62,000 nt of DNA. Origin: Acanthaster planci. Lineage: Eukaryota; Echinodermata; Asteroidea; Valvatida; Acanthasteridae. The stretch covers positions 1,518,283 through 1,580,282 of the forward strand of contig NW_019091359.1 in NCBI RefSeq assembly GCF_001949145.1, in the 5' to 3' direction. A program made the position numbers and the translations under genes. Shown in pieces: positions 23,483-35,145 of this stretch (its first letter is position 1; each line of letters begins with the position of its first letter). Below the pieces are notes generated by a model. It saw nothing but the letters and a program-made list of their open reading frames with translations. It searched no databases and was not told the DNA's origin.

Positions 23483-25019
23483 TCTTTGGGGACCTAGGAC
23501 CCATGGTGTCTGGGGTTGTCTGTTGGGTGATCAACTAGGAATAAAATACATCTGTGATTTTATAAACTGAGTCGTCGTATTCATCCCTAATACCAAGAGT
23601 TCATGCTCATACCTGCAGGGACTCAGGTTCTGCCCCAGCCGGCGTGCAAGCGCTGCTACTACAAACATAAAACGAGTCTCTGTCTGAATTTTTTGGGTTT
23701 TGATTGCGGACATGGACCAAAAAGACGTTCCTAGAAATGTAACATTTGGAGTATCAACATAAAGCGCTAATATCATAAGAGCAGTTACAGTGGGTTTGAT
23801 AATACACGACAACGTATTTATATGAGCTAACTCCTTACACATGATTCGAGAATAACATGAGATCTACACCTTCGAAAAAAGGTTGCTAGTTCGAGACGTG
23901 TAAGCTCGCAAGTAATCAAAAGGAAACTCCAGTGAACCCCTGGGACGATTTCTCAGTGATAAAACCAGCAATTAAACCATTTCATGTATTTGTAATCCTT
24001 AGTTGCCAGGTGTTTTGTCTGATACAAACATCACTTCACAGCTCTATTTTAGCAACTTGTTTGACCCTTTATAAAGCAAATGGAGCTGAAAAAGGTTTGT
24101 TTTAACCTTATTCTTTTTCCACATTTCTTTGGGAAACACTATTTGATAGCAAATGTTCACCCTTAAGCCCTGTCTATAGGTTGCTGAATTGTAGAGATTG
24201 GTTTCGTCTGTGAACTCAGCTAATTTTATTCGAAAGTTTATATGAGTAAATGATTTTTGTCTGTGTCTGAGTACAAAATATTACTTTATAAAATTCTTTT
24301 AAACTGCATGACAGTGCTTAGGAGATTAATGAATGAGATGAAACATGACTGTTATGTCTGAACCCACATGTACATCTCCAAATATCTACCTTGTACACAT
24401 TAACATTTAAGTATCCACAAATAACCGTTGTGATTTTGGGAATCCATGCAATTATTGTTGCCACTGTACTATTATGGACACGTATGTTTTCTAAAATGAT
24501 CTAATGAAAAAGCTAGAGAAAAGTGCTCCTGTTGAGAATGCTCTCGGGGGAAGAGGGTTAGTTCATTCTAGTGGTGATCAAGAAACACCAAGAACTAACC
24601 AACATATCAATGTCATATTAATAATGTCCGGTGGGGAAAAGGGTCTGCCCGGTAGATAATGTGTGGCTCATGACGGTAGAAATTGAGCAAGGCATGAAGC
24701 AGGACAGAGGCAGAAGAGGTTCAGGATCCCAACAATTGTTTTTTAAAATTTTCCAAACAAAACTTTATTTGGACTTCTGAAATGTACGTAAGTGTGCTGC
24801 CTGAAAGAAGTTGAAAGTCCCTCTTACAAATAAATTAATGTAAGTTTAACCTGATAACCTGACACTGGAACGGCAGTACACCACATACAGTGTACACCAC
24901 ATGCTTTAGATATTGTCCAATTTTATTTCCTATTTTCATTCGTTAGTCCTCAAGGCAGATTAAATTTTGGAGGTGAACCGGCGCATTTGGGGAACCCCTT
25001 TCTACGCTTCCAAATATGA

Positions 25020-25390
25020 AGTAAAATTTGACAATACTGAAAGTGTGTCGTGTACATTTTGATTTAAAGAGGCAGTATTTTCAGCCACGTTTAATACCTA
25101 TTGCACTATGCAAGCAGAAGAGAGGGATTCCCCCATGAGACCTTTAATTGAGACATAACTAGTTTACCGATTTAGCCTCCTCCAAAATTTGATCTGCCCA
25201 GAGGACGGAACAATGCAAATATGACAATATCGAAAGCATGTGGTGTAAATTTTGTTACAAAGAGACAGAATTTTCAGTGTCTTCAGCCTAATTAGCAGAA
25301 GAGAGTTAGTCCCCTAAGTTTGACCTTTGATTAAGACATAATTAATTGACCAATTTAACCCCCTCCAAAATCTAATCTGCTACAGGGACG
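25020..25390. repeat. Two tandem copies of a ~190-bp unit
   Basis: The two halves share the order of blocks: a CAATA-type start, AAAGAGGCAGTATTTTCAG (second copy AAAGAGACAGAATTTTCAG), AGCAGAAGAGAG, AGACATAA and CCTCCAAAATTTGATCTGC. A complement of the last block also lies near 24955, which suggests a decayed element. Confidence 0.5.
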
Positions 25391-25458
25391 AATCTCCTTG
25401 TAGTGCATGTATATTGCACTTTTTTAAACCGCGGCCAAGAGCAGCTCTGCTCTGCGAA

Positions 25459-25618
25459 TCGAAGTGACTGTGCGCGATCTTAGGCTATTCAATGCACGGG
25501 CAGCTTCCAAGTCACCGGCTTTAGCGCCGTGCATTAATACACTTAGTAAATGGACCGAAGCTTGAGGCACTATTGTATTGAATATCCTAAGATGGCCGCG
25601 CGGTCACTTCAATTCACA
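25459..25618. repeat. Imperfect inverted repeat (hairpin-forming)
   Basis: The left arm, GAAGTGACTGTGCGCGATCT with what follows, pairs with the complement of the right arm, AAGATGGCCGCGCGGTCACTTC. An inner pair is ATGCACGGGC with GCCGTGCAT. This may be a small foldback or MITE. Confidence 0.5.
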
Positions 25619-25919
25619 CATAGGCAGTTACGGAGAGTTATATGGTGGCTCGTGAAGACCAAGGAGAATGGGTTGAATGGCTATCTACAACTTTTATTTT
25701 TGTATTTTGTGATTTTTAATTTTTTTTTAAAAGTGAAAATTACTTCTTAGGTGAGTAGGAAAGAAACGAAACTGTATAGTCATTTATCAAAATAAATGGG
25801 GTATATTTCTCCCCCCTATTACCAAAGTGAATGAGCCCGAAAGGTTATTTGCTTTTGAATTCCCCCCCCCCACCAAAACCTGAATACGCCACTGGTATCA
25901 TATTTTATGCAGCTAGTTA

Positions 25920-28900
25920 TTAGACCTTTTTCACATAGGTCCTGGCCTTTGCTTTTCTGTGTTCCTTCTTTGTGTTTTTTAAGTCCAGCGTGGATACCAC
26001 TCCCAAGTGTTTGAACAGGGTAGGTTTGATCGCCAAGCGTTTCTTGTGACCGCCAAGTTCCTTGAAGTAAAGGAAGAGGTAATCCACTGGCTGTTCCTGA
26101 TAGAACTGCACCAAGAACCGGGCCAAAGGCAGGAGGTCCTTGTCACGGAACAGCTTGCCAGAGCCAGTGGAACCGATGTCCATCAACACCCACTTGTCCT
26201 CGGAGTGACGTTTGATGAAGTCCCGGATTATCTGCAAGTATCCTGGACGGGATACTTCCAGATCGTCGTCCATCTCAAGGAAGTAATGGGACATACCGGC
26301 ACAGTAGGCGAATAAGAAGACGCTGTCGATATTTTCCTTGGAGCGCCACTGCACTCGCTCCTCTGAATCGTCATAGGTATGCTTCAGGTTCGAGAAGGAG
26401 GGGTAGAAAGACCTCGGTGCTATGATGAGTTGCAAGAGGCCGCTCTGAATGTGCTCGGAGTAATTGCCTACCACTTTCAAAGCCTCCTTTCGACCTCGTT
26501 CGTGGTAGTCGCACGCAAACACCACGATCCGCATCTGCGACCTTTCGGTGTCGTTGGTGTGTTTGATGAGGGCTCTCAAAGTCTGGTCCAAGTAGCTGGT
26601 ATTCTTTCTTTCCGCTGTAGTCACACCTATCGTCAGAAAGCCTGGGTATAAAAATGAAGGAAATAGGCCTAAGAAAGCTTTTCAAGAGTCACTTTTCAGG
26701 CAGCAGTCCCCTGGACGACACAGAAGACCACTCATATTGGTTTAAAAAGAACAACTGATTCCTCCCACGACTGGTTAATCAGTATACAATATTAAATGTT
26801 ACAAATTTTTGCGGCATTTTCAGTGCGTCAAGGGATTGGATGACAGACATGGAATGTATTCTATGTACAGTGGAACTAAAGAACTGGAACTAGCACTAGA
26901 AAATATTTAAAATCAACTATCAATCAAAATCTGAAGAATTATTTCACAGAAATCATATTACAAATCTTACAATTAGAAGAAAATTTTGAACCTCTTTCTT
27001 TATAAGAACAGTAGTATCTACAGTTGACTATGATCGTGAACAACTGGTCAAAGTCTGTGGTAGTACTGTAGGACCATCTCTTTCAGGCAGATGTGGGGTG
27101 CTGAAAAGAACCGAGAAATTGAAACTCGACGTTTTAACTAGTGTACTCTAAACAACCCAACTAGTAGATGATGACGCTGTCATTCAAGGGGTTTGGGAAA
27201 TTGGTGGTTGGTTGTGCCTGACGTGTTGGGTGCGAATGGTGATGGTCATGGAGACTAGGATGCCAGATTCTAGTCGTTGCCCTAGGCGTTGAAGCGTGGA
27301 TGCCGAAGGATGTTGAGGAAGCTTTTGGGTTATTCCCTGGATGCTAGGAGAAGTGGAAGCCAAATGTTGGCCTTCCCTCTGGTTTGCAGGAAAAGGTTAA
27401 ATTTTCTGTGCAAAGATTTAATGAAGAGGTTTTACCTTTGTCTTTTCTACGATGACCGAGGATTAGTGCCTTGTCTCTGTCCACGTTATCTAAGGCCATA
27501 CAGCCCGCCTCAGTGGGCTCTGGATGTGCCAACGTTATCTTACTCCCTTCCTGCGGAAAATGGATAAAGGGAATTGTGCTGCCTATGTCATCAATTTCAA
27601 AGTGGGATTTATTGTAATTTTTTTGATTGATACACTGGGCATAAAATAGTGCTGTTTGAAATCAGTAAATTTAAGATGGGCCCATGCTGACTGGCTTATT
27701 TTGACTCAGAAAGGGAGAGTATACAGACAGGAAATAAAGTCAAAAAGTCAGTAATTGAATCTCTACAGACAATTCTCAAGAACAACGAGGAAATGTATTT
27801 GACAATCTGACTATTAAGTGACTGTCAGACTGTCTGATTGAAAGTAGCCAGTCAGCCCCACTAGTTCTGGCCGTAAAAACCAAGAACATTTGACGCTTTT
27901 ATAAACTAAACACAAATTGTTTAACGTATATAATGTTTATCATCGGGATACACACCATTAAACGCCTGTTTGGCGCCATAAAACGGGAATTCCGTTATCT
28001 TTCACAAGGACATCTGCAAGGTTTCTGCAATCTCCAATTGCAGATTAAGACTATCAAAAGCATGTCCTGTGACACAGAACGTAACCAACAGAGGAGCTTT
28101 AATACTAATGGGGCAAATTCTCTTGTGGCCGAGGGTTACTTCAAACAAGTGGAATGCAGTTAGAGAGAGGAGATTTCAAAGGCACATCATGCATGACATG
28201 TTACAACAGTACCTTGTCTTTTGTCACAACTTCTCTCCTACTCGTATTGTCGAGAATCTCTGGTCTTGGCCGTCCAGCGTTAGTTTCATCCATCCCCGAT
28301 AAGAAAGGTAATTTACCTATCGGATGATAAAATGGGTGACGCCAGGCTCAAGAAAAAGTCAGACACGTCCAGTGAATGCATGCGTCACAAGGCCTTGTCT
28401 GAAAGTATTGCCAACGCAAATCTACATGCACGTGATCCAGATTTCAATGCAATATGTTTTAGTCTGAAAAGGATTCTGATATGGAATTTGATCAGAGGAG
28501 TGAAGAGGAGACTGTAATTCCCTGACCAAGCGTCAAAGAGGGCGGTGTTATACTTTGTTTTTTTGTGCAAGAATGGGTCCACAACCATATGAGAAGAAAT
28601 TGAGTCACCCTCGAAGCGCTCAGTACAGACACTAGGAATTTCTTGACTTCTAATTCGACTGGCTACATACCCCCCAAACTGTGTTTCTGGTTTACAAGAT
28701 ATGCACACCATAAACATCCTTCACAGCTGTCTCGTGATGTACTTTACTACTTAAACGCACAAAATAAACACAGACACTGTGAAAAGATAAACACAGACAA
28801 TAAATCGCTTTTAAGAGAATGACATTTTAAATCATTGTCATTTCTCGTTGGCATTAGCATGAAAATCAAAGGGCCTCAAATGCCTCTAAAGTGACACACT

Positions 28901-29396
28901 AAAACTTAAAAACCAGTGTTAGGGCCAAACTTACACTTATTCTATCCAGCCTGGTGAGGGTGTTATGCAAGCAAAACGGAGGGGCTGTATGCAACATGGC
29001 TCCGTGTGACTAGGAAATGTTTTAATGTGTCTCCACTTTGTTGGAAGAATTTATCCAATTAAGGTTAGATATAACACGGAAGAATATTTTGAACTTGATT
29101 GAGCTTGAAATAAATAATCTGGATCTGAAGCACCGAATTGATGTGGAACTTATATGGCAGATTCCGTCAAGTTAAAAGAGACACAACGGAACAATTGTAA
29201 GAACCACATCAACTATTGCACTACAACTGCCCTTCAACATTGACGCATGGCTGTTGTCTAGAAAACAAGGATACAGCTAACCTTTCTGTCTGGTCGTATC
29301 TGGAACGTGCTGCACAAACAGGCCTATGAACGTCAATAGATATGCCGTTGCAATCAGGTAGGTTAGCCTTCGTTTCCAGCGCTGCCGTCTAAACAT
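25920..29396 (-). CDS. MGAT4C: MGAT4C-like N-acetylglucosaminyltransferase, gene 3 (3 exons)
   Basis: Close paralogue of gene 1 with the same layout. Minus-strand exons are 29396-29282 (basic tail and membrane segment), 27546-27436 (stem, PEPTEAGCMALDNVDRDKAL) and 26641-25920 (catalytic domain, stop TAA), about 315 aa. As in gene 1, the second of two AG acceptors at exon 2 restores frame after the phase-1 first exon. The donor after exon 1 is GTTAGC, weaker than GTGAGT in gene 1. Motifs FLTIG, SYLDQTL, YDDSEERVQW, MDDDLEV, FYQEQPVDYLF and TLFKHLGVVSTLDL are all present. The tail is shorter and Lys-rich (KKEHRKAKARTY) without the Ala repeats of gene 1. The C-terminal domain of vertebrate MGAT4C is absent. 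The product probably lies in the Golgi. Activity is likely but inferred. Confidence 0.8.
27060..27330 (-). mobile_element. Penelope-like 3' relic in intron 2 of gene 3
   Basis: Same position and orientation as the relic in gene 1. The hairpin at 27112-27097 reads GGTTCTTTTCAGCACC, with one stem mismatch. It is followed on the minus strand by CACATCTGCCTGAAAGAGAT, similar to the sequence after the hairpin in the Penelope-like element at 35.4 kb. Confidence 0.45.
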
Positions 29397-30479
29397 CTTT
29401 CCAAGGTGCCTGTAAGAACCTTCCACAATAAAAGAGACCTCACGAGACTAGGTTAATTAAAATAACATGAAATCATCTCACATAACGGGGTCTAACCAGA
29501 GTTGTAAAAAAATGATGATTTTTTTGGTCAGTAATCGATAAGTAAACCGGCCAATATCAAACTGGAGCGGAATTGTCGAGTACAATTAAGTTGCTGCAGT
29601 TATTTCAAATATAGGAATGAACGTACTGTTTTCATCAATGTAGGCTAAGTTGAAAATAAACGACGGCATTTCTTTAAATGTAGGCCTACGACAAAACGAA
29701 CGGATGGTACACACACGCACACACCTTTCTTTTCTACGTCACGAGGACAAATTTTGCCAATATAGTGGTTAGGAAAGTTATGACTTGCCGTCATATCCGA
29801 ATCAACAGATTAATTAGGAAAGTTTTACAAAAAATATTGTGGCGCCGACCGACTTTCGCAAAGGCCACCCCGGCAACCAACCATTTGGTGAACCCAGACA
29901 AACGGCTTTCCACTTAAACCTATTGGTGGTGAGTCCGTTTGGAGTGCCGTATGCCTCCAACACGGGCTGCTGAGTATGGAACGCCAAAGAAGCAAAAACT
30001 TTGAGGTAACACATCGATAGTTCTGCTACATCTATCGATCATTCCCCTACATCGATCAATCGATCTCTTTTAATGAATGAAAAAAGAGTGATGGAACATA
30101 AGCGATGACAAAAGTGCGATGAAAAAGACCGATGAAGTTATATCGATGCCAACGTTACGCTACCTCTTCCAGTACCAAATAAGACGTGTCCCCTGTAACA
30201 GCCCACCAGCTCTCAAAGCCACCCGTATTCATTACCCGTCGGTTTAATTTGGTTTGAGCCAGTTGGGTGTTTATATCTGGATTCCTTGCGAAAACACATG
30301 CAAGAACATTTCTATTTCCTCCTGGATGGGATGCCAGTTCGTTATGGGTGGCTCCCTAGCCACTTCAGGTACCAATTTTTACTCCTATTAAGTCTAATTC
30401 GCCCGGCGGAACCGGTGGAACTATTCTATCAGATGCTACTCAAAAAGTCACCCTCGTGAAGCTTCCAAAGGGAGTTAGT

Positions 30480-31840
30480 CCTCGTTAATTCTGAAAATTT
30501 CGTAAGTGCCACCCTCTTCCGTCATGATGACGTCATCACCTAACTTTTCTTTTTCTCGAATTTTGGATATTTATTTTTTTCCCCATCGGTTTTTACACGT
30601 TTTCAATAGCCAGCCTTCGGCACTCTGGTCAATAAGACTTATTCCATTCATGTATACTCAAAGACCACCATGGAGAGAGGGTCCCAGGACAAAATCATCA
30701 AAATGACATCATCAGGGGGTCACGTGACCTAGGATTAAAGCTGCAGTTTTTCTCCCTAGGTTTCGTACACGTTTTTCTACTAAACCCTAACTAGTGAGTG
30801 CAGTCCTCAATTTCGGCTCCAGATTACTATGATAATAAAAGAGAAATCGTGTGGTTGACGCTGTTGTTCGATTTGAAATATACCCAAGAGTCAAAATATC
30901 AAGTAATATTTCATAAGTCATTTCAGTTCAAGCGCAAATCACATGACATGAACTTAAAGGAGCAGTTTTGTGTATGTTTTCAGCCCATTGACTTCGTAAA
31001 TGTTTTCAAGCCACCATTTCGATAACTTGAGATCGTTGATCGTCACCAAAGTAATAGCCAACAAAGACCCTGATAAAAGAAATTTTGCTTAATTTATGAC
31101 ATCATCGCCTTTTTCTTATTGATTTTTTGGATATTTAATTTTTCGCCATTGGTTTTGTAGACGTTTCTCAACAGCAAGTCTTCGGCACTCTGGTCAGTCT
31201 GACTTATTCCATTTATGTACACCCGTATACCATGGGCAGAGGGTCCCAGGACAAAATCGTCAAAATGACATCATCGGGGGTCACGTGACATGAGATGAAA
31301 GCTGCATTTTTTCTTAATAGGTTTTGTACACGTTTTTCTACTGAATACTATTGTTGACCATAATGAGTGAGTAGTCCTTTACTTCAGTTACTACTGAATA
31401 CTATGAGAACGAAATAGAAATCGTATAATTTTCTGCTCTGTCAGAATATCAAGTAATATATCATAAAACTTTCAGTTTTAGCGCAAATCACGTGACATGA
31501 ACAGGAGCAGTGTTTCTGCATGTGCTTTTAGCCCATCAATTTTGTAATTGATTTCAAGCCACCATTTTGGTAACTTCGCGATGTTTGATCGTTAGCAAAG
31601 TTACAGCCAACAAAGACCCTGATACAAGAATTATTCCAGATTGGTGACGCTATCTTGTGATTTTTATTGATTTTGCATTATTTTATTTCCCCCCAAAGGT
31701 TTTGTATACAGTGTACATGTTTTTTCAACAGCTAGTCTTCGGCCCTTTTTTCGATGTGACTGACGATATGGTGTACACTCTTAGCGCAGCTGCTAGATAG
31801 GGTCCAAGAACAAAATCGTCACAGCTCATAAGTCATATAC
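30480..31840. repeat. ~549-bp tandem repeat, about 2.4 copies
   Basis: The block ACAAAGACCCTGATAAAAG near 31060 recurs as ACAAAGACCCTGATACAAG near 31609, giving a period near 549 bp. Each unit carries CTTCGGC(A/C)CT, GAGGGTCCCAGGACAAAATC and a GGTCACGTGAC block, and the third copy is partial. Units differ at many sites, so this is an old tandem duplication. No unit encodes an uninterrupted protein. Confidence 0.7.
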
Positions 31841-32251
31841 AATTACCTGCTCAACCACTCGAAATCCGAAACAGCTCTGTGGTTATTGTTTTAACAACCA
31901 CTAACTCTAGTTTTAACGCTTTTTGATGGGGTACGGCTGAGTAATAGGCCTATGTACTGTAATCAGTGGTAAAGGAGTCCCTCTAGTTCCCCAAACATTT
32001 AGTTGGATACTCTTTGTCATATTATGTCATTTCTTTACTATACATTTACATCTGGGAACCAGACAAACGAGGTTGTCTCAAATCCTGCGTACATGTACAA
32101 GCTTAAAATGCTTTAAACAGTTGAGAAAATCCAGGGCCCAGTCTATTCTAGTGTTGGTATTGGCCTGCGTAACGTGTGCATGCAGATATTGCCCGTTATA
32201 GGTACATCATTACTAGGAAAAAAGTGAAGGTAAAAAAAAGTCGCATCACAG

Positions 32252-32690
32252 GCTAACTTCGGAGGGCTGGTTCTCGTATGTTCACGAACCGCTCGATTTG
32301 CTGTTCGTCAGTCGGCCGCTCGAACGCCGGGAACGTACACCCGGCTATCGCTTGTTGTTGCATGCAACATGCAGCATCCATGTAGTTCTTTCAGAGTAAA
32401 CTTTGGAAAGCTGGGCTGAACTCTTTTCTGTTTAAAAAGGAATATTCATTTCTGTGCTATGGAAAATTGTTGTTAATTTTGTAAAACTTCCCATTGTCTC
32501 CCGTTTTGTGAGCCATGTCGCTAATTTTTTGTGGCTGTTTGAAAATCGAAACCCCACGAGTTTTTCCGTGTGTTTCTGTAAAACTCTGACGAGGAGGTGG
32601 TGTGTGATCCTGTTCCGAGAACAGTGTTCATGAGTCGTGTTTCCGCCGTTCGAACGCGAGAACAAGAAACCCGTGTCAAGAACTCGACCA
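32252..32690. mobile_element. MITE-like dispersed element (partner at 50.26 kb)
   Basis: About 440 bp, similar along its length to 50264-50724. Shared blocks include TATGTTCACGAAC, CGAACGCCGGGAAC, GAGGAGGTGGTGTGTGATCC and CAAGAAACC. Its terminal inverted repeat is less intact than in the partner. No coding capacity. Confidence 0.65.
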
Positions 32691-34008
32691 CACAGTCAGC
32701 CGACTAGGGGCGCTGCGTAAACAGCCACTAGCACTGCTAACCAGTAGCAAGCGCGCTTATGCGCTACAATAGGCCTAAGGCATACATAAATCCGGTTATC
32801 ACGGACAGATCGGGGCAGCCAACGGGTTATAACCCCCCCAAAAAAGCAGCCAACAAATTTTTTTATCAATGAGAGAGGGGCGATTCTTCGGCTCTCCTCA
32901 TCTTCCTTCCCAAAGCGAATAAAAAGCCCCCAAATATAGCCTCAGCTCCCATAAAGGCCATAAAAGAATATATGAAAATATCCCTAAATTTTTGGATCCC
33001 CATGAAAATTTGGTTTTCCCTTGCCTAAGTTAAAGATCTCACTAAACACTGCATGGCAATGCATCCCGTTTCATGATCAAATACTGTCTATGCAAATCAG
33101 AAGAAAATCGAAGTCAGCCTGGTTTGCCTAACATGTAGTGTATTTTTATAGTTCAACAAGATTCAGGCACGATGCTGATTCACGTGTAGTTCTTCAACGG
33201 CTTGAATACCAACAACTGCTATGACAACAACCCGTGAATCCATAAAAGAAAAAATGGGCATTGCGAACAGTCAGTGCATTTAAGATATTTACAATATTAA
33301 TCTGAACAGAGCAAAAACATTCAGTTTTTATGGAGTAGGACTCTAGTTTTCTTACATATTCGAGACTGCTTAAATTATGTGCCTCACAGTATTTACTATT
33401 TACATATTATGGTTGTAAAATTCAAACTGCCCTATAAAATAGACGATACTCATGACAAACTGTGTTTCAATGTAATCTGTTAAATGACATGGTACCAAAC
33501 TATTTTGAGTTCCAAACCTCACTCTCAGTGTTTCCAAATAATAATTATTCTAAACAAAATGTAACCTAAATTTGTATTTCACTACCCCTTGTCAAGTTCC
33601 CAAACTTAAACAGTTTCAAATATTTAAAGATGGCCGACGCATGAATACAGTCTACATTGGTTGGGACAATGTTTGCGCTTTTTTTCCCTAGCATGCAATG
33701 GCACCTATTCCACACTGAACATGTCCTTTTTAACGGCTGAGTACAAACTGACAATGAAACAACAGATTCAAAACCGCTACGCTTCATTTGCACGGGCAAA
33801 CATTCATTGTTCGTCTTTGCAGGCTATGCGTTGTAATCCATGCATGTATCGGCATGTGAGACCCGACGACTGGGCTTCTAATAATATGCATCTGTACAAT
33901 GAACAAATCATTGGTGATGTGAATGTGTGTGTTTTCGAATTCAACTTCTCCACGACGCAGACGTCATTTTTAAAAGCAAAGTGTGACTGGGATGGGGATT
34001 CTTATTCT

Positions 34009-35145
34009 TTCTAAAGGCATTAGAGTGAAAAATCACTCTAAAAAGAGTGAATCCCTCATAAGTCCAGTCCGAAAGAGTGAAAGTCACTCACAAAGAGTGA
34101 AAATCACTCACAAAGAATGAAAACCACTCTCAGAAATGATGTTTCATGGGGCTATTGCCTTCAATAACTTTCTTTTTAAACTTGGAAGAAAGGTTTCTCC
34201 TAACTGTACTTTTTGTGATAGATGTCCTGAAACTTTGAGTCATAGTTTTTAGGAGTGTGATCATGTTTCACCCATCTTGTCAGACCTCATGTCTTTTTCA
34301 GCCAAATCTCAAAGACCCAATTCAGTTTGGGAAATTTGAATTCTTTTTTGGAGTTCCCCATAACAAATTTTTGACTCATGTTTTTCTTCGTGCTAAGTTT
34401 TGTTGATATAGGTGTAAATTCCAGATTCAAATGCCTTCCTTTTTTGGGTAAAGACTATTTTCACAAAATCAATATCATATAGAATATAAGATTGCTATCA
34501 AAAATCAAACCCTTGGTCTTCATTATAAAAAATGGAAATTTCAATTCTAATTCTGTTAACCCTAGCAATTATTTCAAATGGAGATGTATAGTGACCATCT
34601 TTTTACATCTCTTCATGGCCCCACTTTTTTCTGAAGTGTTTTCTTTTATACTTTCCATTTATCTGCCGTTTTATCAACCTCCTTAGATGTGTATAATTCG
34701 CGCTTTTCCTTTCTAATATATGTTTTGCGTTTTTATGATCAATAAAAAAGCAAAACGAAAATCATCCTCAAAAGTTGAAAATCACTCTCAAAGAGGGAAA
34801 ACGACTCTCAAAGAGTGAAAACCACTCTCAAAGAGCGAAAACCACTCTCAAAGGGTGAAAACCACTCTCAAAGAGAGAAAAAAAACACTCTCAAAGAAAG
34901 AAAATCTCTCTCAAAGGGTGAAAACCAGTCTAAAAGAAAGAGTGAAAACCACTCTCAAGAGTGAAAGTCACTCTCAAAGAGTGGAAACCAGTCTAAAATA
35001 AAAGAGTGAAAACCAATCTCAAGAGTAGAAATCATTCTGAAAGAGAGAAAACCACTCTGAAAGACAGAAAAACACTCTCAAAGAGAGAAAATATCTCTCA
35101 AAGAGTGAAGACCAGTCTAAAAGAAAGAGAGAAAATCACTGGGGT
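34009..35145. mobile_element. Foldback-type palindromic repeat array (copy B), interrupted
   Basis: It starts with the same TTCTAAAGGCATTAGAGTG end and GTGAATCCCTCATAAGTCC block as copy A at 15089. Units of the form CACTCTCAAAGAGTGAAAAC run to 34140, are interrupted by a LINE 3' end, then resume at about 34757 and run to 35145. There a Penelope-like element begins, and the right-hand inverted end seen in copy A is missing. Confidence 0.65.
34143..34757 (+). pseudogene. 5'-truncated L1/Tx1-like LINE 3' end
   Basis: One frame reads FKLGRKVSPNCTFCDRCPET followed by LSHSF, a stop and ECDHV. This is the zinc-binding CxxC...H...C motif at the C-terminus of L1-clade reverse transcriptases. Stops interrupt the rest. 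The fragment ends with AATAAAAAAGCAAAACG, an A-rich tail just before the palindromic array resumes. It is a dead insertion, and the exact clade is not certain. Confidence 0.6.

Larger units (their letters stand above)
21965..25919. other. Intergenic stretch between genes 2 and 3
   Basis: AT-rich with a few GC-rich islands. Apart from the small orphan frame at 23303-23482 and the repeats at 25020-25618, I see no supported feature. A C-rich run ending in a MITE-like terminus (GAATACGCCACTG) lies near 25865-25906. Confidence 0.5.
29397..34008. other. Duplicated spacer upstream of gene 3 (copy B) with a ~3-kb insertion
   Basis: About 29397-29835 and 32815-34008 match the spacer upstream of gene 1. 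The block in between, 29836-32814, has no counterpart in copy A and so was inserted here or lost there. It contains a tandem repeat (30480-31840) and a MITE-like element (32252-32690). No gene is supported. Confidence 0.6.
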
